Shown one piece after another: positions 44,696 to 53,781 of a stretch of DNA of 64,000 nucleotides; position 1 is the first letter of the stretch; every line of letters starts with the position of its first letter. This DNA comes from Paenibacillus dendritiformis (GTDB lineage: Bacteria > Bacillota > Bacilli > Paenibacillales > Paenibacillaceae), in contig NZ_OX216966.1 in assembly GCF_945605565.1 (NCBI RefSeq), forward strand, positions 4,084,001 through 4,148,000, in the 5' to 3' direction. Made by a program: the position numbers and the translations under genes. Under the pieces are notes generated by a model. That model saw only the letters and a list, made by a program, of their open reading frames with translations. It was not told the DNA's origin and ran no database searches.

Positions 44696-45382
44696 ATGAC
44701 GAAGCCATGCGTATTAATTGCCGATGATGATAAAGAGATCGTCGATTTGATTGCCGACAGCCTGGAAGACGAAGGCTTTGCAACCGTCAAGGCCTATTCC
44801 GGGCAGGACGTATTGGAGCTGACGAAGGATCGCTCCTATGCGCTGCTGCTGCTCGATATTATGATGCCGAACGGGAGCGGGATCGAGATATGCCGCACCA
44901 TTCGGGACCGTGTGACGGCCCCGATCGTATTCATCACGGCCAAGAGCCGCGACCTGGATAAGGTCGTCGGCTTCGAGATCGGAGCGGATGACTATATTAC
45001 GAAGCCGTTCAGCATCGATGAACTGGTGGCCCGGGTGAAGGCCCATATCCGAAGAGACCATCGCAGCCAGGCGCGCCGGCAGGAGCGAATTTACGGAAAT
45101 CTTATCATAGACAAGGACACTTACGAGGTAATCAAGGACGGCGTAAAGATCGATCTGTCCACCAAAGAATTTCAAATCCTGTCTTACCTTGCGGACCACC
45201 ACAATAAAGTGCTGTCCCGGGAGCAAATCTATGACGCCGTATGGGGACAGAGCGAATTGGGCGATATGAATACCGTCACCGTCCATATCAAAAATATCCG
45301 CAACAAAATCGATCCGGAGAACCGGCTCATTGTTACGGTCTGGGGTGTAGGCTATAAATTTACGGGAGGACTGGCTCCTTGA
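44696..45382 (+). CDS. OmpR-family response regulator
   Basis: 228 residues. Receiver domain with the acidic pair in IADDDKEIVD (residues 8-12), phospho-acceptor D54 in LLLLDIMMPNGSG, the conserved Thr in VFITAKSRD and Lys in ITKPFSIDEL. A winged-helix DNA-binding domain follows (about 130-225), ending TVHIKNIRNKIDPENRLIVT and WGVGYKF. It overlaps the histidine-kinase gene by four bases. The pair's signal is not evident; no target transporter genes adjoin it. Confidence 0.94.
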   Translation: MTKPCVLIADDDKEIVDLIADSLEDEGFATVKAYSGQDVLELTKDRSYALLLLDIMMPNGSGIEICRTIRDRVTAPIVFITAKSRDLDKVVGFEIGADDYITKPFSIDELVARVKAHIRRDHRSQARRQERIYGNLIIDKDTYEVIKDGVKIDLSTKEFQILSYLADHHNKVLSREQIYDAVWGQSELGDMNTVTVHIKNIRNKIDPENRLIVTVWGVGYKFTGGLAP

Positions 45383-46692
45383 CATTCAGCATCAAAACCA
45401 AAATCGTTCTCGCCTTTTTCATTGTCGCCCTGCTTAACGGCGCTTTCGCCTTCGGTTATTATCAATTCTACTTGGCGGATAAGTTTATGGAGAGCACACA
45501 GATCATCGGCAAGGAAAATGCCCAATATCGGCAACAGCTGATGGAGGATATCGTGGCGCTGTACCCCGACGAGAGAGCCATCGCCTCCTTGATCCGGACG
45601 GAAGCCGCGACGCAAGGCATCCAGATGACGATGACGGATATCGATGGCCGGGAAATCGCGGCTGCGGCGGAACAAAGGGAAGGCATCGCTCTCTTCCAAA
45701 CCAAGGAAGTCGTGCGGATTCAGGGCGAAGCCGTCTATCTGATCGACTTCCAATACCCTGACTGGTACGAGCAGGTGAAGCCGATGAAGAGCCTGCTCTT
45801 GCTGGTCATTGCCGTACTCGTACTCTCGGTAATCGGGCTCATTTTTTATTTGCAGAGCCACATCGTCAAGCCTCTCACTTTGCTTCATACCTATATGAAG
45901 ACGTTTCATTTCAAAAATATGAAGCTTCCCAAGCTGGAGCGGCGCCAGGACGAGATCGGCGAGCTGATGAAGGATTTCGCGGAAATGGGACAACGCTTGG
46001 AAACGTCGCATAACGAACAGGTCGATATGATCGCGGCCGTCTCCCATGACATCAAGACGCCGCTCACCTCCATTATCGGCTATGTGGAACGGCTGTCCGG
46101 AAGCAAGACGCTGACCGAGGCCAAAAAAGAGGACTATTACCGGATTATTCACCGGAAAGCGAAAGATATCGAAAAGCTGGTCGAGGATTTTTCCGCCTTC
46201 AGCGACATGGAGCATGACACGCTCAAAATCGCGACGGAGCGCGTCCATGTGCGGAGCTTCATCCAGAGCATCTGCACAGAGTATGAAGAAGAGCTGCAAG
46301 CGCATCAAGCCCGGCTGGAATGGACCTGTCAGGTGCCTGAGGATGTCCAGGTGGAATTGGATATGAAGAAAATAAGACGGGTGTTTGCGAACATCGTGCA
46401 TAACGCGCTGATCTACGTCAGTCCACCGGTCCATCTCCGGTTGAGCTGCGAGCTTCAGGACGGCAGCCTGCGCATCGCTTTCGAGGACAATGGCGAAGGC
46501 GTGCCTGACGAGGAACTGGAACGGATATTCGACAAGCTGTACCGGGTCGATCCATCCCGCTCCCGCGCTGGCGGCGGCAGCGGACTGGGCTTAGCCACAT
46601 GCAAGAGCATGATTGAAGCTCACGGCGGCAGAATTCACGCGTACCGCAATCCGCTGGGAGGCTTGGGGATCTATTTCACTCTTCCGCTGTAG
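45379..46692 (+). CDS. Membrane sensor histidine kinase
   Basis: 437 residues. Two membrane spans (about 8-28 and 138-160) enclose a ~110-residue outer sensor. A HAMP-like linker (about 160-210) leads to the H-box VSHDIKTPLTSIIGYVERL (phospho-His near residue 224). The ATPase N, G1 and G2 boxes are NIVHNALIYVSP, FEDNGEGVPDEEL and GGGSGLGLATCK. Translation begins at a TTG inside the regulator's stop region (TTGA), with GGAGG nine bases upstream. Confidence 0.94.
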   Translation: MTFSIKTKIVLAFFIVALLNGAFAFGYYQFYLADKFMESTQIIGKENAQYRQQLMEDIVALYPDERAIASLIRTEAATQGIQMTMTDIDGREIAAAAEQREGIALFQTKEVVRIQGEAVYLIDFQYPDWYEQVKPMKSLLLLVIAVLVLSVIGLIFYLQSHIVKPLTLLHTYMKTFHFKNMKLPKLERRQDEIGELMKDFAEMGQRLETSHNEQVDMIAAVSHDIKTPLTSIIGYVERLSGSKTLTEAKKEDYYRIIHRKAKDIEKLVEDFSAFSDMEHDTLKIATERVHVRSFIQSICTEYEEELQAHQARLEWTCQVPEDVQVELDMKKIRRVFANIVHNALIYVSPPVHLRLSCELQDGSLRIAFEDNGEGVPDEELERIFDKLYRVDPSRSRAGGGSGLGLATCKSMIEAHGGRIHAYRNPLGGLGIYFTLPL

Positions 46693-46719
46693 CACTCCCT
46701 CCGCAATCCCGGACAAAGC

Positions 46720-46751
46720 AATTGCTCCCTGGAAGGATCCAGGGAGCAATT
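46720..46751. terminator. Terminator between convergent genes
   Basis: A perfect 14-bp stem AATTGCTCCCTGGA / TCCAGGGAGCAATT with a four-base loop. It closes the two-component operon and could also serve the convergent nucleotidyltransferase gene. Confidence 0.8.
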
Positions 46752-46812
46752 TGCCGTACTTGCGAACATCGAACATCATATCGGATGGACCGTGTTTTGT
46801 CACGCCGTGAAT

Positions 46813-47640
46813 TTAACCGTCCTGGAGCGCAGCGCAGGCATAATCCCGGAATGCAAGCAGATTGGCGCGATTCCATACCTTTCCGCCCGTTTTTCTCTGT
46901 TCATCGCTCACCGGCTCCGCGGAACGATAGACATCAAGCGCTTGTTGAATCAATGGATGATAGTCTAGCGGCAAATGCTTCAGCCCCCATTCCCCGCCCT
47001 CATCCTTGCTGTGCACGGTCTGGCTATTCTCATCGTACAGCTGGAACACGCGGCATATATTCAATACGCTATAAAACGGTGTATCTACGATATGCTCATC
47101 TTCAAGAATCCAGTTGAGGTCATCCCGCACCGCTTCCATAAAATGCGCCCATTCTACGGTTCCGAACACAGCGGATATCGGTGTTCCATACAGACAGATG
47201 CCGCGCTGTGTAACATACGTGAGATGCGACAGCAGGTCACTGTCGGTCCGTTCTCCATCATAGTTCACATCTTGATTGAGAATCTTGTCATGCCACTGCG
47301 CACTATAATGAACTTCAAAGGGAACGGGCACCGGGATGTCCCTGGCCGTGCGGGCCGTAATGACGCTGAGCTCCGGCTTGCCAGCCACAGGGCTGTTGGA
47401 TGCCTCGTTCGCGATAGCAAGACCGACAGCCTCCGCCTTGGCAGCTTCTAGTCGCTCATCTACGACGACAATCAGGTCGATATCGCTCTTGGGCCGGTAA
47501 TAGCTGCCCATCGCCAGCGACCCGTGCAAATATATCCCGATTAGCCGGTTTCCGAGCTCCTCTCGCAGCCGCTCAACCAGCGTTAGCACGAATTTCTTAA
47601 TATCCTCATCACACTCGGGCCAGACTTGCGCACGAACCAT
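46813..47640 (-). CDS. Aminoglycoside nucleotidyltransferase-like protein (AadA/ANT type)
   Basis: 275 residues. The nucleotidyltransferase motif is YLHGSLAMGSYYRPKSDIDL (GS-x10-D-x-D, about residues 38-57), with a third acid in PVPFEVHYSA. The C-terminal half is the helical domain of AadA/ANT(9)-like enzymes (WNRANLLAFRDYACAAL). Known members adenylylate spectinomycin or streptomycin; whether this one gives resistance is not visible. Base composition is like the neighbours, so it is probably a resident gene. GAGAGGAG eight bases before the ATG at 47640 fixes the start. Confidence 0.85.
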   Translation of the reverse strand: MVRAQVWPECDEDIKKFVLTLVERLREELGNRLIGIYLHGSLAMGSYYRPKSDIDLIVVVDERLEAAKAEAVGLAIANEASNSPVAGKPELSVITARTARDIPVPVPFEVHYSAQWHDKILNQDVNYDGERTDSDLLSHLTYVTQRGICLYGTPISAVFGTVEWAHFMEAVRDDLNWILEDEHIVDTPFYSVLNICRVFQLYDENSQTVHSKDEGGEWGLKHLPLDYHPLIQQALDVYRSAEPVSDEQRKTGGKVWNRANLLAFRDYACAALQDG

Positions 47641-47811
47641 GCATCTCACTCCTCTCAGAAAAAGTTGGTTAATATTGAATGGTAATCTATTTCCCGCTTC
47701 ATTATCATTACTTACGTCACAAAAACGGATAAAAATTCATCGTCTTGCCGATCATGATTACCTTTTATTTCAATACCGCCGTTCGACTTCCTCCCTCGGT
47801 TGCTTCATATT

Positions 47812-48084
47812 TTAGAGCCCCCTGCGGCGGTCCTTCTTCCTTGCCCGAGTCTGTTCCGGGCAGCTTATCGATTCCATATACTGGCGCTGACATTCCCGCT
47901 GCAGCGTATCCATCGCCAAGGTCGACTTCCCGGAACCCGACGGACCGGTCACGACCACAAGCTTGAACATCGGAATCTCCACTGAAATGAACTTGTCTCG
48001 GTCATCCACCCCGCTTCCATGGATCGAGCTGCCGAAAACTGCGAAAATCAGGCTGTTGAGAAAGTCCAGAGGATTTTTGGGCAC
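47812..48084 (-). pseudogene. UvrA-like ATPase fragment
   Basis: A 90-codon frame holds only the first ATP-binding segment of a UvrA-type protein: [20 protein letters not shown] followed by [20 protein letters not shown], matching the family pattern LVVVTGxSGSGKSSLAFDTL ... GQRRYVES. The normal N-terminus is replaced by unrelated sequence, and the frame ends within about 17 residues of the match. UvrA proteins have over 700 residues, so this is a small relic, possibly of a UvrA2-like gene. Confidence 0.75.
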
Positions 48085-48120
48085 TTCATCAGGACTTGTC
48101 TCTCAGTAGAAAAATTTTAT

Positions 48121-48185
48121 CTGATCGAGTGCCTGAAAACTGCACGGTTTCTCAAGACACGTTGATTCAGTAGGCAAAATCCTGC
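48121..48185. repeat. Left half of a dispersed repeat split by the IS110 element
   Basis: AACTGCACGGTTTCTCAAGA and the sequence on to CAAAATCCTGC line up with the uninterrupted copy near 13484-13565 (which additionally carries the 12-bp tandem expansion). The match stops exactly after CCTGC at 48185. Confidence 0.75.
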
Positions 48186-48437
48186 ACAAACCCCCATGAC
48201 GTCTACGACGTCACCCCCCAGAATGAAAATAGGTAGATGTAAACTTTTAAAGTTACTGTAGATGGTAATCATGAGACTAACAAATCCAAGGACGACTGTA
48301 TTATTGGGGTACGACCCTGTTGCACAAACCGTCCAATTGCGATCGCGAGAACCGCCCAATGCACACCCAAGTGCGTGTATAAAATTTCTTTATTCAGATC
48401 GCATGATTTGTTAGTACACATGAAAGCAGGTGCAAGC
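48186..48437 (+). ncRNA. Candidate bridge RNA region in the IS110 left end
   Basis: IS110 elements encode a structured guide RNA in their non-coding end. Within this leader AAATCC (48282-48287) equals the left target flank, and CTGTATT (48296-48302) is the reverse complement of AATACAG in the right flank. This is the arrangement expected for the left and right target guides of a target-binding loop. A palindrome TGACGT-ctacg-ACGTCA lies near 48197. The matches are short and I did not fold the RNA. Confidence 0.4.
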
Positions 48438-49670
48438 ATGGATGCCGTACGCGAATGCTGTTGCGGATTAGATGTCCATCAAAAAACAGTAGTTGCCTGT
48501 ATCCTTTACGGGGATTTAGAATCCAAGCCCAAGAAAGTCATCGAAAGCTTTGGAACAACGACTACCGAACTACTCCGACTTCAAGATTGGCTTAACGCAC
48601 ATGAGTGTAAAGAAGTAGCCATGGAGAGCACAGGTGTGCTGTGGAAACCGGTATGGAATATTTTAGAGTCTAGCTGCTATTTAGTGTTGGCAAACGCTAA
48701 ACAAATCAAGAATACACCAGGGCGTAAGACAGACAAGAAAGATGCGGAGTGGATTGCACAACTTCATCGTTGTGGTCTCATTCAACCAAGCGTGGTGTTG
48801 CCGCAGCATTTGCGGGATTTACGAGATCTAACGAGGTATCGTCTGAGAATCGTGGTGACCATTGCTTCTGAGAAGAATCGTATCCATAAAATTCTTCAAG
48901 ACGGAAACATCAAGCTTACGAGTTTTATGAGCGATTTGTTCGGCGTATCCGGGCGTCTGCTTCTGGAAAAGCTCATGGACGGAGAAGTGCTCGTAGAAGA
49001 TGACGTACGCGAACTTGTCAAAACCAAGCTAAAAACAAAAGTGCCTCAGTTAGTTGAAGCTCTGAATGGTCAGCTACGGCGACATCATCGTGTTATGATG
49101 CGTGCACACTGGAAGCACCTGCTGTTCGAGGAAGCAGAACTGCAAGAAATTGAATCATTAATCGACGAACAGCTTGAGCCTTATCGAAAAGAGATTGAGT
49201 GTTTAGACAGCATTCCCGGAATTGACAAGTCTTGCGCTTCCGCTATATTTGCAGAAATGGGGCCGGATATCGCCACGCGTTTTCCCACGGTCGAGCAATT
49301 CACCTCATGGGCAGGGGTATCTCCAGGTAATAATGAGAGCGCGGGGCGCAAGAAAAGCCGGAAATGCCTGCAAGGGAACAAGTATCTGAAACGTAGCATA
49401 ACGCAAGCGGCATGGGCAAATTACAGGTCAAGGAATCGAATAGGTGAGCACTTTAGACGGATACGGAAACGACGAGGCGAAAAAACAGCAAGCGTAGCAA
49501 CCGGACATCTCTTAATTAAGATCATTTATGCCATGATGAAAGAAGGAACGCCATACAAAGAAATAGACATGCAGGTACGCATGTCTAAACAAAGAACAGC
49601 TAATTTTTACGTAAAGAAACTCCAAGAGCTGGGCTTTGCACTTCAACTAACTGAAAACGAAACAAGCTAA
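48438..49670 (+). CDS. IS110-family transposase (DEDD recombinase)
   Basis: 410 residues. The N-terminal RuvC-like DEDD domain shows CCCGLDVHQKTVVACI (first Asp near residue 12), VAMESTGVLWKPVW (Glu near residue 62) and GRKTDKKDAEWIAQL (last two Asp near residue 100). The C-terminal transposase_20 domain has CLDSIPGIDKSCASAIFAEM and the catalytic-serine region FTSWAGVSPGNNESAGRKKS. All key residues appear intact, so the element may be active. The ATG at 48438 follows AGGTG; an ATG six codons upstream is possible. Confidence 0.93.
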   Translation: MDAVRECCCGLDVHQKTVVACILYGDLESKPKKVIESFGTTTTELLRLQDWLNAHECKEVAMESTGVLWKPVWNILESSCYLVLANAKQIKNTPGRKTDKKDAEWIAQLHRCGLIQPSVVLPQHLRDLRDLTRYRLRIVVTIASEKNRIHKILQDGNIKLTSFMSDLFGVSGRLLLEKLMDGEVLVEDDVRELVKTKLKTKVPQLVEALNGQLRRHHRVMMRAHWKHLLFEEAELQEIESLIDEQLEPYRKEIECLDSIPGIDKSCASAIFAEMGPDIATRFPTVEQFTSWAGVSPGNNESAGRKKSRKCLQGNKYLKRSITQAAWANYRSRNRIGEHFRRIRKRRGEKTASVATGHLLIKIIYAMMKEGTPYKEIDMQVRMSKQRTANFYVKKLQELGFALQLTENETS

Positions 49671-49802
49671 ATTTTGAAAATGATGTGATCATTTTCGGGG
49701 GGTGAGTCTTTTTTTGCTTTCTTAGAGTAATAATGGCCCGAAAAAGTTCTATTCATACATTTTGAAAGGGCTGTCGTGCTTACTTCAACGTTTTTATTTT
49801 CG

Positions 49803-50000
49803 TATAAAATACAGCAATTCGGTAGGGACGACTTCACCAGAAAGGGAATCCTGTAAAACTGCAGCAATTTCACCCCTTTCTCTTCGACTTAGCTCAAAAG
49901 GTCCAAAAATGATGTAGCTGTGCAGCAATTCCTCGAAATGTGGACTCATTGAGCTGAAATTCCTGTAAAATAGCAGCAATTCCCTCCACACGTTAAAACC
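49803..50000. repeat. Right half of the dispersed repeat split by the IS110 element
   Basis: From TAAAATACAGCAATTC on, this follows the copy at 13569-13752 through AGAAAGGGAATCCTG, TCGACTTAGCTCAAAAGG, GCAGCTGTGCAGCAAT-like and CTGAAATTCCTGTAAAAT units at roughly 80-85% identity by eye. The 50001-50202 stretch beyond it shows no gene, only a weak CCCCT/AGGGG hairpin near 50066-50092. Confidence 0.75.
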
Positions 50001-50202
50001 CCAGGAGATTATGATGTCTCCAGAAGGCGATGACGTTCTGAATGCCAAGTTTCGATTAGGTAATCACCCCTCCGAAAAAAACAGGGGTTTTCCAACAGCC
50101 TGGTTTACGCATTATATTCCTGTTCCCGTAGGTTTTACCGTTTAGGCAGGATTTTTCTGCCTCATCCATTTTGCAAGGCGCCGATTACTGCTCGTTTCAC
50201 CG

Positions 50203-51411
50203 TTATGATCGCGGACCTCTCTCCACATTTCTTCTTTTCTCAAAAACGATAGGGAGCAGCAAAATCGAACCGGCAATAATCAAGATACCGCTCATCACAT
50301 ACACCGCCAGCAGGGAAAACATATCCTTCAGATAGCCGGACAGGAACATGCCAGTCACCATCATCCCCATAAATACAGGCATGATCGCACCGGATACCCG
50401 GCCCATAAATGCCCCTTCTGTGTTCCGTAGAATAAGCGTCTGGATTCCGCCCTGAATGCAAGGGTATACCAATCCGCTGATTACCAAGAGAACAATGGTC
50501 AGCCAGATCATCGTAGACGCGCCTATTCCCATCGTACAGACGGCAGTGACAAGCAAGCCCAACATGAGCATCAACTGTGGGTTCACCTTTTTGGCTATCC
50601 CCATGATGGCAATTCCGCCTGCCAGCATGGCTGCCCCATTGGTCATCACCATCCACTGCAGAAATGGTTTCTCCTGTCCCAATTTCTCAATGACGAGAAA
50701 GATCTGAAGCGGCTGAGTTAGTCCCGACGCCAATCCGATAACCGAAAAAGTCAAGCAAAGGGTTCTTAAGGATGGACTCGACCCGATATAGCGCAGCCCG
50801 GCCGTCAACTCCTTCATGAATCCGCCGGTATCCCCAGACTTCGGTTCCTCCGCGTCACGGGGAAGCGACGCTAATACAAGGGAAGATCCCAGGAACAGAC
50901 CGGCCGTCAGAATCAGGGAAGCTTTAATTCCAAACTGTATAAAAATAAACGTGCCGATGACCGGACCCAAGACCGTAAAAACAGCGACAAGCGTCTGGGA
51001 CATCGCCATCACGCCCTGCAGTTGTTCAACGGGTACATGCCGTTTGTACAATTTCATGGCCGAAGGCTGAGAAAATTGGGACAGGCTGGCCGAAATAAAT
51101 GAGCCGATGAGAAGCGCAGTCCATCCGCCGCCCATAAGAGCAAGCAGCACAGCCACAACGGACAAGGCGGACAGCAGATCGCTCCATACCATGGTCCGCT
51201 TCGGCCGCGATCGGTCGGCAAAGGTACCTCCGATAAGGGCGAAGAGAAAGATCGGCGAGAATTCCGCAACCGAAATCAGGGAGACATATACCGGATTATT
51301 GTTCGTCAATTCGGTAACATAAAGAAGTACCGCATAATTCCGGATCCAAATTCCCAACTGCAGCAGCGCCCGGGAAAAGATAATTGTTCGAACATAACGA
51401 TTGGCAAACAT
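50203..51411 (-). CDS. MFS transporter
   Basis: 402 residues, about 12 membrane spans, of the MFS_3/enterobactin-exporter-like type: YVSLISVAEFSPIFLFALIG, motif A variant GTFADRSRPKRTMVWSDLLS near residues 62-81 and LIGSFISASLSQFSQPSAMK. The substrate is unknown. Its start codon lies four bases after the stop of a small frameshifted frame upstream, which may once have encoded its regulator or partner. Confidence 0.9.
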   Translation of the reverse strand: MFANRYVRTIIFSRALLQLGIWIRNYAVLLYVTELTNNNPVYVSLISVAEFSPIFLFALIGGTFADRSRPKRTMVWSDLLSALSVVAVLLALMGGGWTALLIGSFISASLSQFSQPSAMKLYKRHVPVEQLQGVMAMSQTLVAVFTVLGPVIGTFIFIQFGIKASLILTAGLFLGSSLVLASLPRDAEEPKSGDTGGFMKELTAGLRYIGSSPSLRTLCLTFSVIGLASGLTQPLQIFLVIEKLGQEKPFLQWMVMTNGAAMLAGGIAIMGIAKKVNPQLMLMLGLLVTAVCTMGIGASTMIWLTIVLLVISGLVYPCIQGGIQTLILRNTEGAFMGRVSGAIMPVFMGMMVTGMFLSGYLKDMFSLLAVYVMSGILIIAGSILLLPIVFEKRRNVERGPRS

Positions 51412-51414
51412 GTT

Positions 51415-51744
51415 AATACCCCATATCCTTTACTAATTTTGATAACGTGCGCAAACGTTCGCCAATCATCTCATCGTCGTCGCTCAGAGCTTGGCTGAAC
51501 AGCTTAATATCTTCATTTATCCTCTCATTGTCAGTGCATATCGCCACGGTCATGACATCCCCTTGCAGGCCAACCCGGTCGATGACGGGGTCCTGCGAGT
51601 CATATAAATGCTCATATTTGGATGCTTCGCGAAAATGAGCCAGCGACCTTTTACATCCGTGTCTCGGGCGAGTCGTCCGTCAACCTGCTCATCGTTTTCT
51701 GCCACAACAACAGGCTTGACTTTTAAAGTCGTTGGTATTTTCAT
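51415..51744 (-). pseudogene. Frameshifted small gene upstream of the MFS transporter
   Basis: Two overlapping frames appear to be halves of one protein of about 110 residues. Frame A (from the ATG at 51744) begins MKIPTTLKVKPVVVAENDEQ and runs to about DTDVKG. Frame B continues sensibly with SLAHFREASKYEHLYDSQDP, VIDRVGLQGDVMTVAICTDN and ends LRTLSKLVKDMGY at 51415, four bases before the MFS start. Frame B alone has an internal ATG at 51551 and could still make 45 residues. I do not recognise the family. A sequencing error is possible. Confidence 0.55.
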
Positions 51745-52123
51745 CTTCCTTCCCCCTTTTCATTTACTCGATAACTTAATCACTAATTTACTAAATGACT
51801 GAACGACTGCTTCATTTTAGATCGCTTTTCATCGTGCGTCAATCCGTTTTTTGACCAAGACTCCAATCGGTCCTTGCGCAAGCTTAACGCCAAGACCATC
51901 AAGCACAGGCCTAACAGCTTACGCAGCTATAATAACTTTCCGATTATTTGGCATTCTTGTCTCTTTCACATAAAAGTCAAAATTCAGCGGAGAACGCCCA
52001 TCCTTCGTATGATATAAAGGGAAATATTGGAGTTTTGATTACGTTCCGATCAGGTTCCCATTCTCCCCCAGATGTGCGGGACAAGGGAGGCACTCTACTT
52101 ATCGCTCGAATGGAGGTCCATTG
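51745..52123. other. Intergenic region without a recognised gene
   Basis: About 380 bases between divergent genes. Nothing beyond the expected promoters was recognised; the peptidase ribosome site (GGAGG, 52111-52115) ends it. Confidence 0.45.
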
Positions 52124-53722
52124 ATGGAGTTAGAAGCTTTTTTAAAACGACAGAACGAAGCGGTGAATGAGCGGCTTTCCCGGATTTACGAAATGGGCTG
52201 GAAAGTCACATCTACCGGCGATCAGGAATGGAATGACCGGCTGGAGCAAGCGCAGAACGAATGGAGCCGTTATTGTTCGGACACGGAGCAATTCCAGGAA
52301 GTCAAGAAGTACAGAGCGCTTCCGAACCTGTCCCCGCTCCAGCGCCGCCAGCTCGATGAGCTGTTCGCCATGTTCGGCAAGCAGCAGCTGGAGCCGGAGC
52401 TTGCCGAACAATCGGCTGCAATGACGAAAGAGCTTGTCGATGTATTCAATAACTACCGTCCCACGCTGGACGGCAAGCCGGTCTCGAACAACGATCTGCG
52501 ATCGATACTGGAGAACAGCCCGGATATGGAGCTGCGCAAGCGGGCCTGGCTGGCCACCAAGCAGATTGCGGTCCGGGTCGAAGACCAGCTTCTTGCGCTG
52601 GTGGAGCAGCGCAATCGGGAAGCGCGCTCCCTTGGGTACGACAATTACTATCAGATGAGCTATGCGCTGCAGGAGCTGGATGTGGAGGAATCGTTCGCGA
52701 TTTTCAATGAGCTTCTGGAGTTAAGCGAGGAGCCCTATCAGTCCGTGAAGCGGGAGATTGACGAAGATACCTGCCGCCGGTTCGGCATTCTGCGCGACCA
52801 GCTTCGGCCATGGCATTATACGGATCCTTTTTTCCAAGGCGCCCCGCCCCAAGGCCAATGGAGCATGAACGACGAACTGCAGGGACGGCGGTTAGAGGAT
52901 TTCGTCCTGAACACGTTCCGCGATATGGGGTTGGAGATCGGCGATATTATGGACGCCAGCGATCTGTATCCGCGGGACAACAAATACCCGTTCGGCTATT
53001 GCACGAGCATGGGCCGGGAAGGCAAGCCCCGCATCATGATGAGCATTGATGCCAGTGAGTTCTGGCTGAGCGCGATGCTGCACGAGTTCGGCCATGCGGC
53101 GTATGACAAATATATCGATCCGTCGCTGCCGTTCCTGCTGCGCAAGCCTGCCCATACGCTGACAACCGAAGGGATCGCGATGCTGTTCGGCAGAATGACG
53201 AAGCAGTCCGAGTGGATTAAACGGTACATTTTCGAGAATCGCCCGCATGCCGCATTCATGAGGGAGGAAGCCTCGATCGAGCAGGCGCTGCGCCGGGATA
53301 TGCTGGTCAGCATGCGCTGGTACCTCGTGTTCACCCTGTTCGAGCGCGAGCTGTACGAGCATTCCGGCAGCGGGAAGGAACTGAATGAGCGCTGGTGGCA
53401 GCTTGTCCAGCGGATTCAGCATCTCCAGCCGCCCGAGCATACCCATTATCCGGACTGGGCGGCGAAGATGCACTTCTCGCTCGCTCCGTTCAGCTATCAG
53501 AATTACATATTGGGAGAGTTGACTGCGTCTCAAGTGCAGCATTATATCGAGGCCAATATATCACGGCCTATGTATACTCGGGAGACCGGCGCTTATTTGA
53601 AGGCGCGCTTCTTCTCCTGCGGGGCGGCGCTGTCCTGGAACGACAAGCTGCGGGAGGCTACGGGAGAACCGCTCCAGCCGCGTTACTTCGTAGAGCAGTT
53701 CGTCCGCCATTCACGAGCGTGA
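52124..53722 (+). CDS. M3/M2-like zinc metallopeptidase
   Basis: 532 residues. The zinc motif HEFGH is at residues 320-324 (AMLHEFGHAAYDKYID), and the third ligand Glu is probably in TLTTEGIAMLFGRM about 25 residues on. The long helical N-terminal region and overall length fit the M2/M3 clan (oligoendopeptidase F or peptidyl-dipeptidase-like), probably acting on short peptides in the cytoplasm; no signal peptide is visible. GGAGG seven bases before the ATG at 52124 sets the start. A strong terminator follows. Confidence 0.88.
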   Translation: MELEAFLKRQNEAVNERLSRIYEMGWKVTSTGDQEWNDRLEQAQNEWSRYCSDTEQFQEVKKYRALPNLSPLQRRQLDELFAMFGKQQLEPELAEQSAAMTKELVDVFNNYRPTLDGKPVSNNDLRSILENSPDMELRKRAWLATKQIAVRVEDQLLALVEQRNREARSLGYDNYYQMSYALQELDVEESFAIFNELLELSEEPYQSVKREIDEDTCRRFGILRDQLRPWHYTDPFFQGAPPQGQWSMNDELQGRRLEDFVLNTFRDMGLEIGDIMDASDLYPRDNKYPFGYCTSMGREGKPRIMMSIDASEFWLSAMLHEFGHAAYDKYIDPSLPFLLRKPAHTLTTEGIAMLFGRMTKQSEWIKRYIFENRPHAAFMREEASIEQALRRDMLVSMRWYLVFTLFERELYEHSGSGKELNERWWQLVQRIQHLQPPEHTHYPDWAAKMHFSLAPFSYQNYILGELTASQVQHYIEANISRPMYTRETGAYLKARFFSCGAALSWNDKLREATGEPLQPRYFVEQFVRHSRA

Positions 53723-53735
53723 CGCCCTAACCGAG

Positions 53736-53769
53736 ACAGAGCCTTCATGACGAATCATGAAGGCTCTGT
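53736..53769 (+). terminator. Terminator of the peptidase gene
   Basis: A perfect 15-bp stem ACAGAGCCTTCATGA / TCATGAAGGCTCTGT with loop CGAA, then CCTTATTTTAG. Confidence 0.9.
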
Positions 53770-53781
53770 CCTTATTTTAGG

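Larger units (their letters stand above)
48186..49802 (+). mobile_element. IS110-family insertion sequence, complete
   Basis: About 1617 bp. The ends are inferred by comparison with the uninterrupted repeat: homology to the left stops after CAAAATCCTGC (48185) and resumes at TAAAATACAGCAATTC (49805), the same junction that is continuous at 13559-13585. There are no terminal inverted repeats and no clear target duplication, as expected for IS110. A ~250-base non-coding left end precedes the recombinase gene and a ~130-base right end follows it. The boundaries may be off by one to three bases. Confidence 0.8.

Noticed and set aside
45352..46434. A 360-codon open frame opposite the sensor kinase
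   Set aside because: The sense strand encodes a textbook histidine kinase with all boxes; the antisense frame has no recognisable domain.
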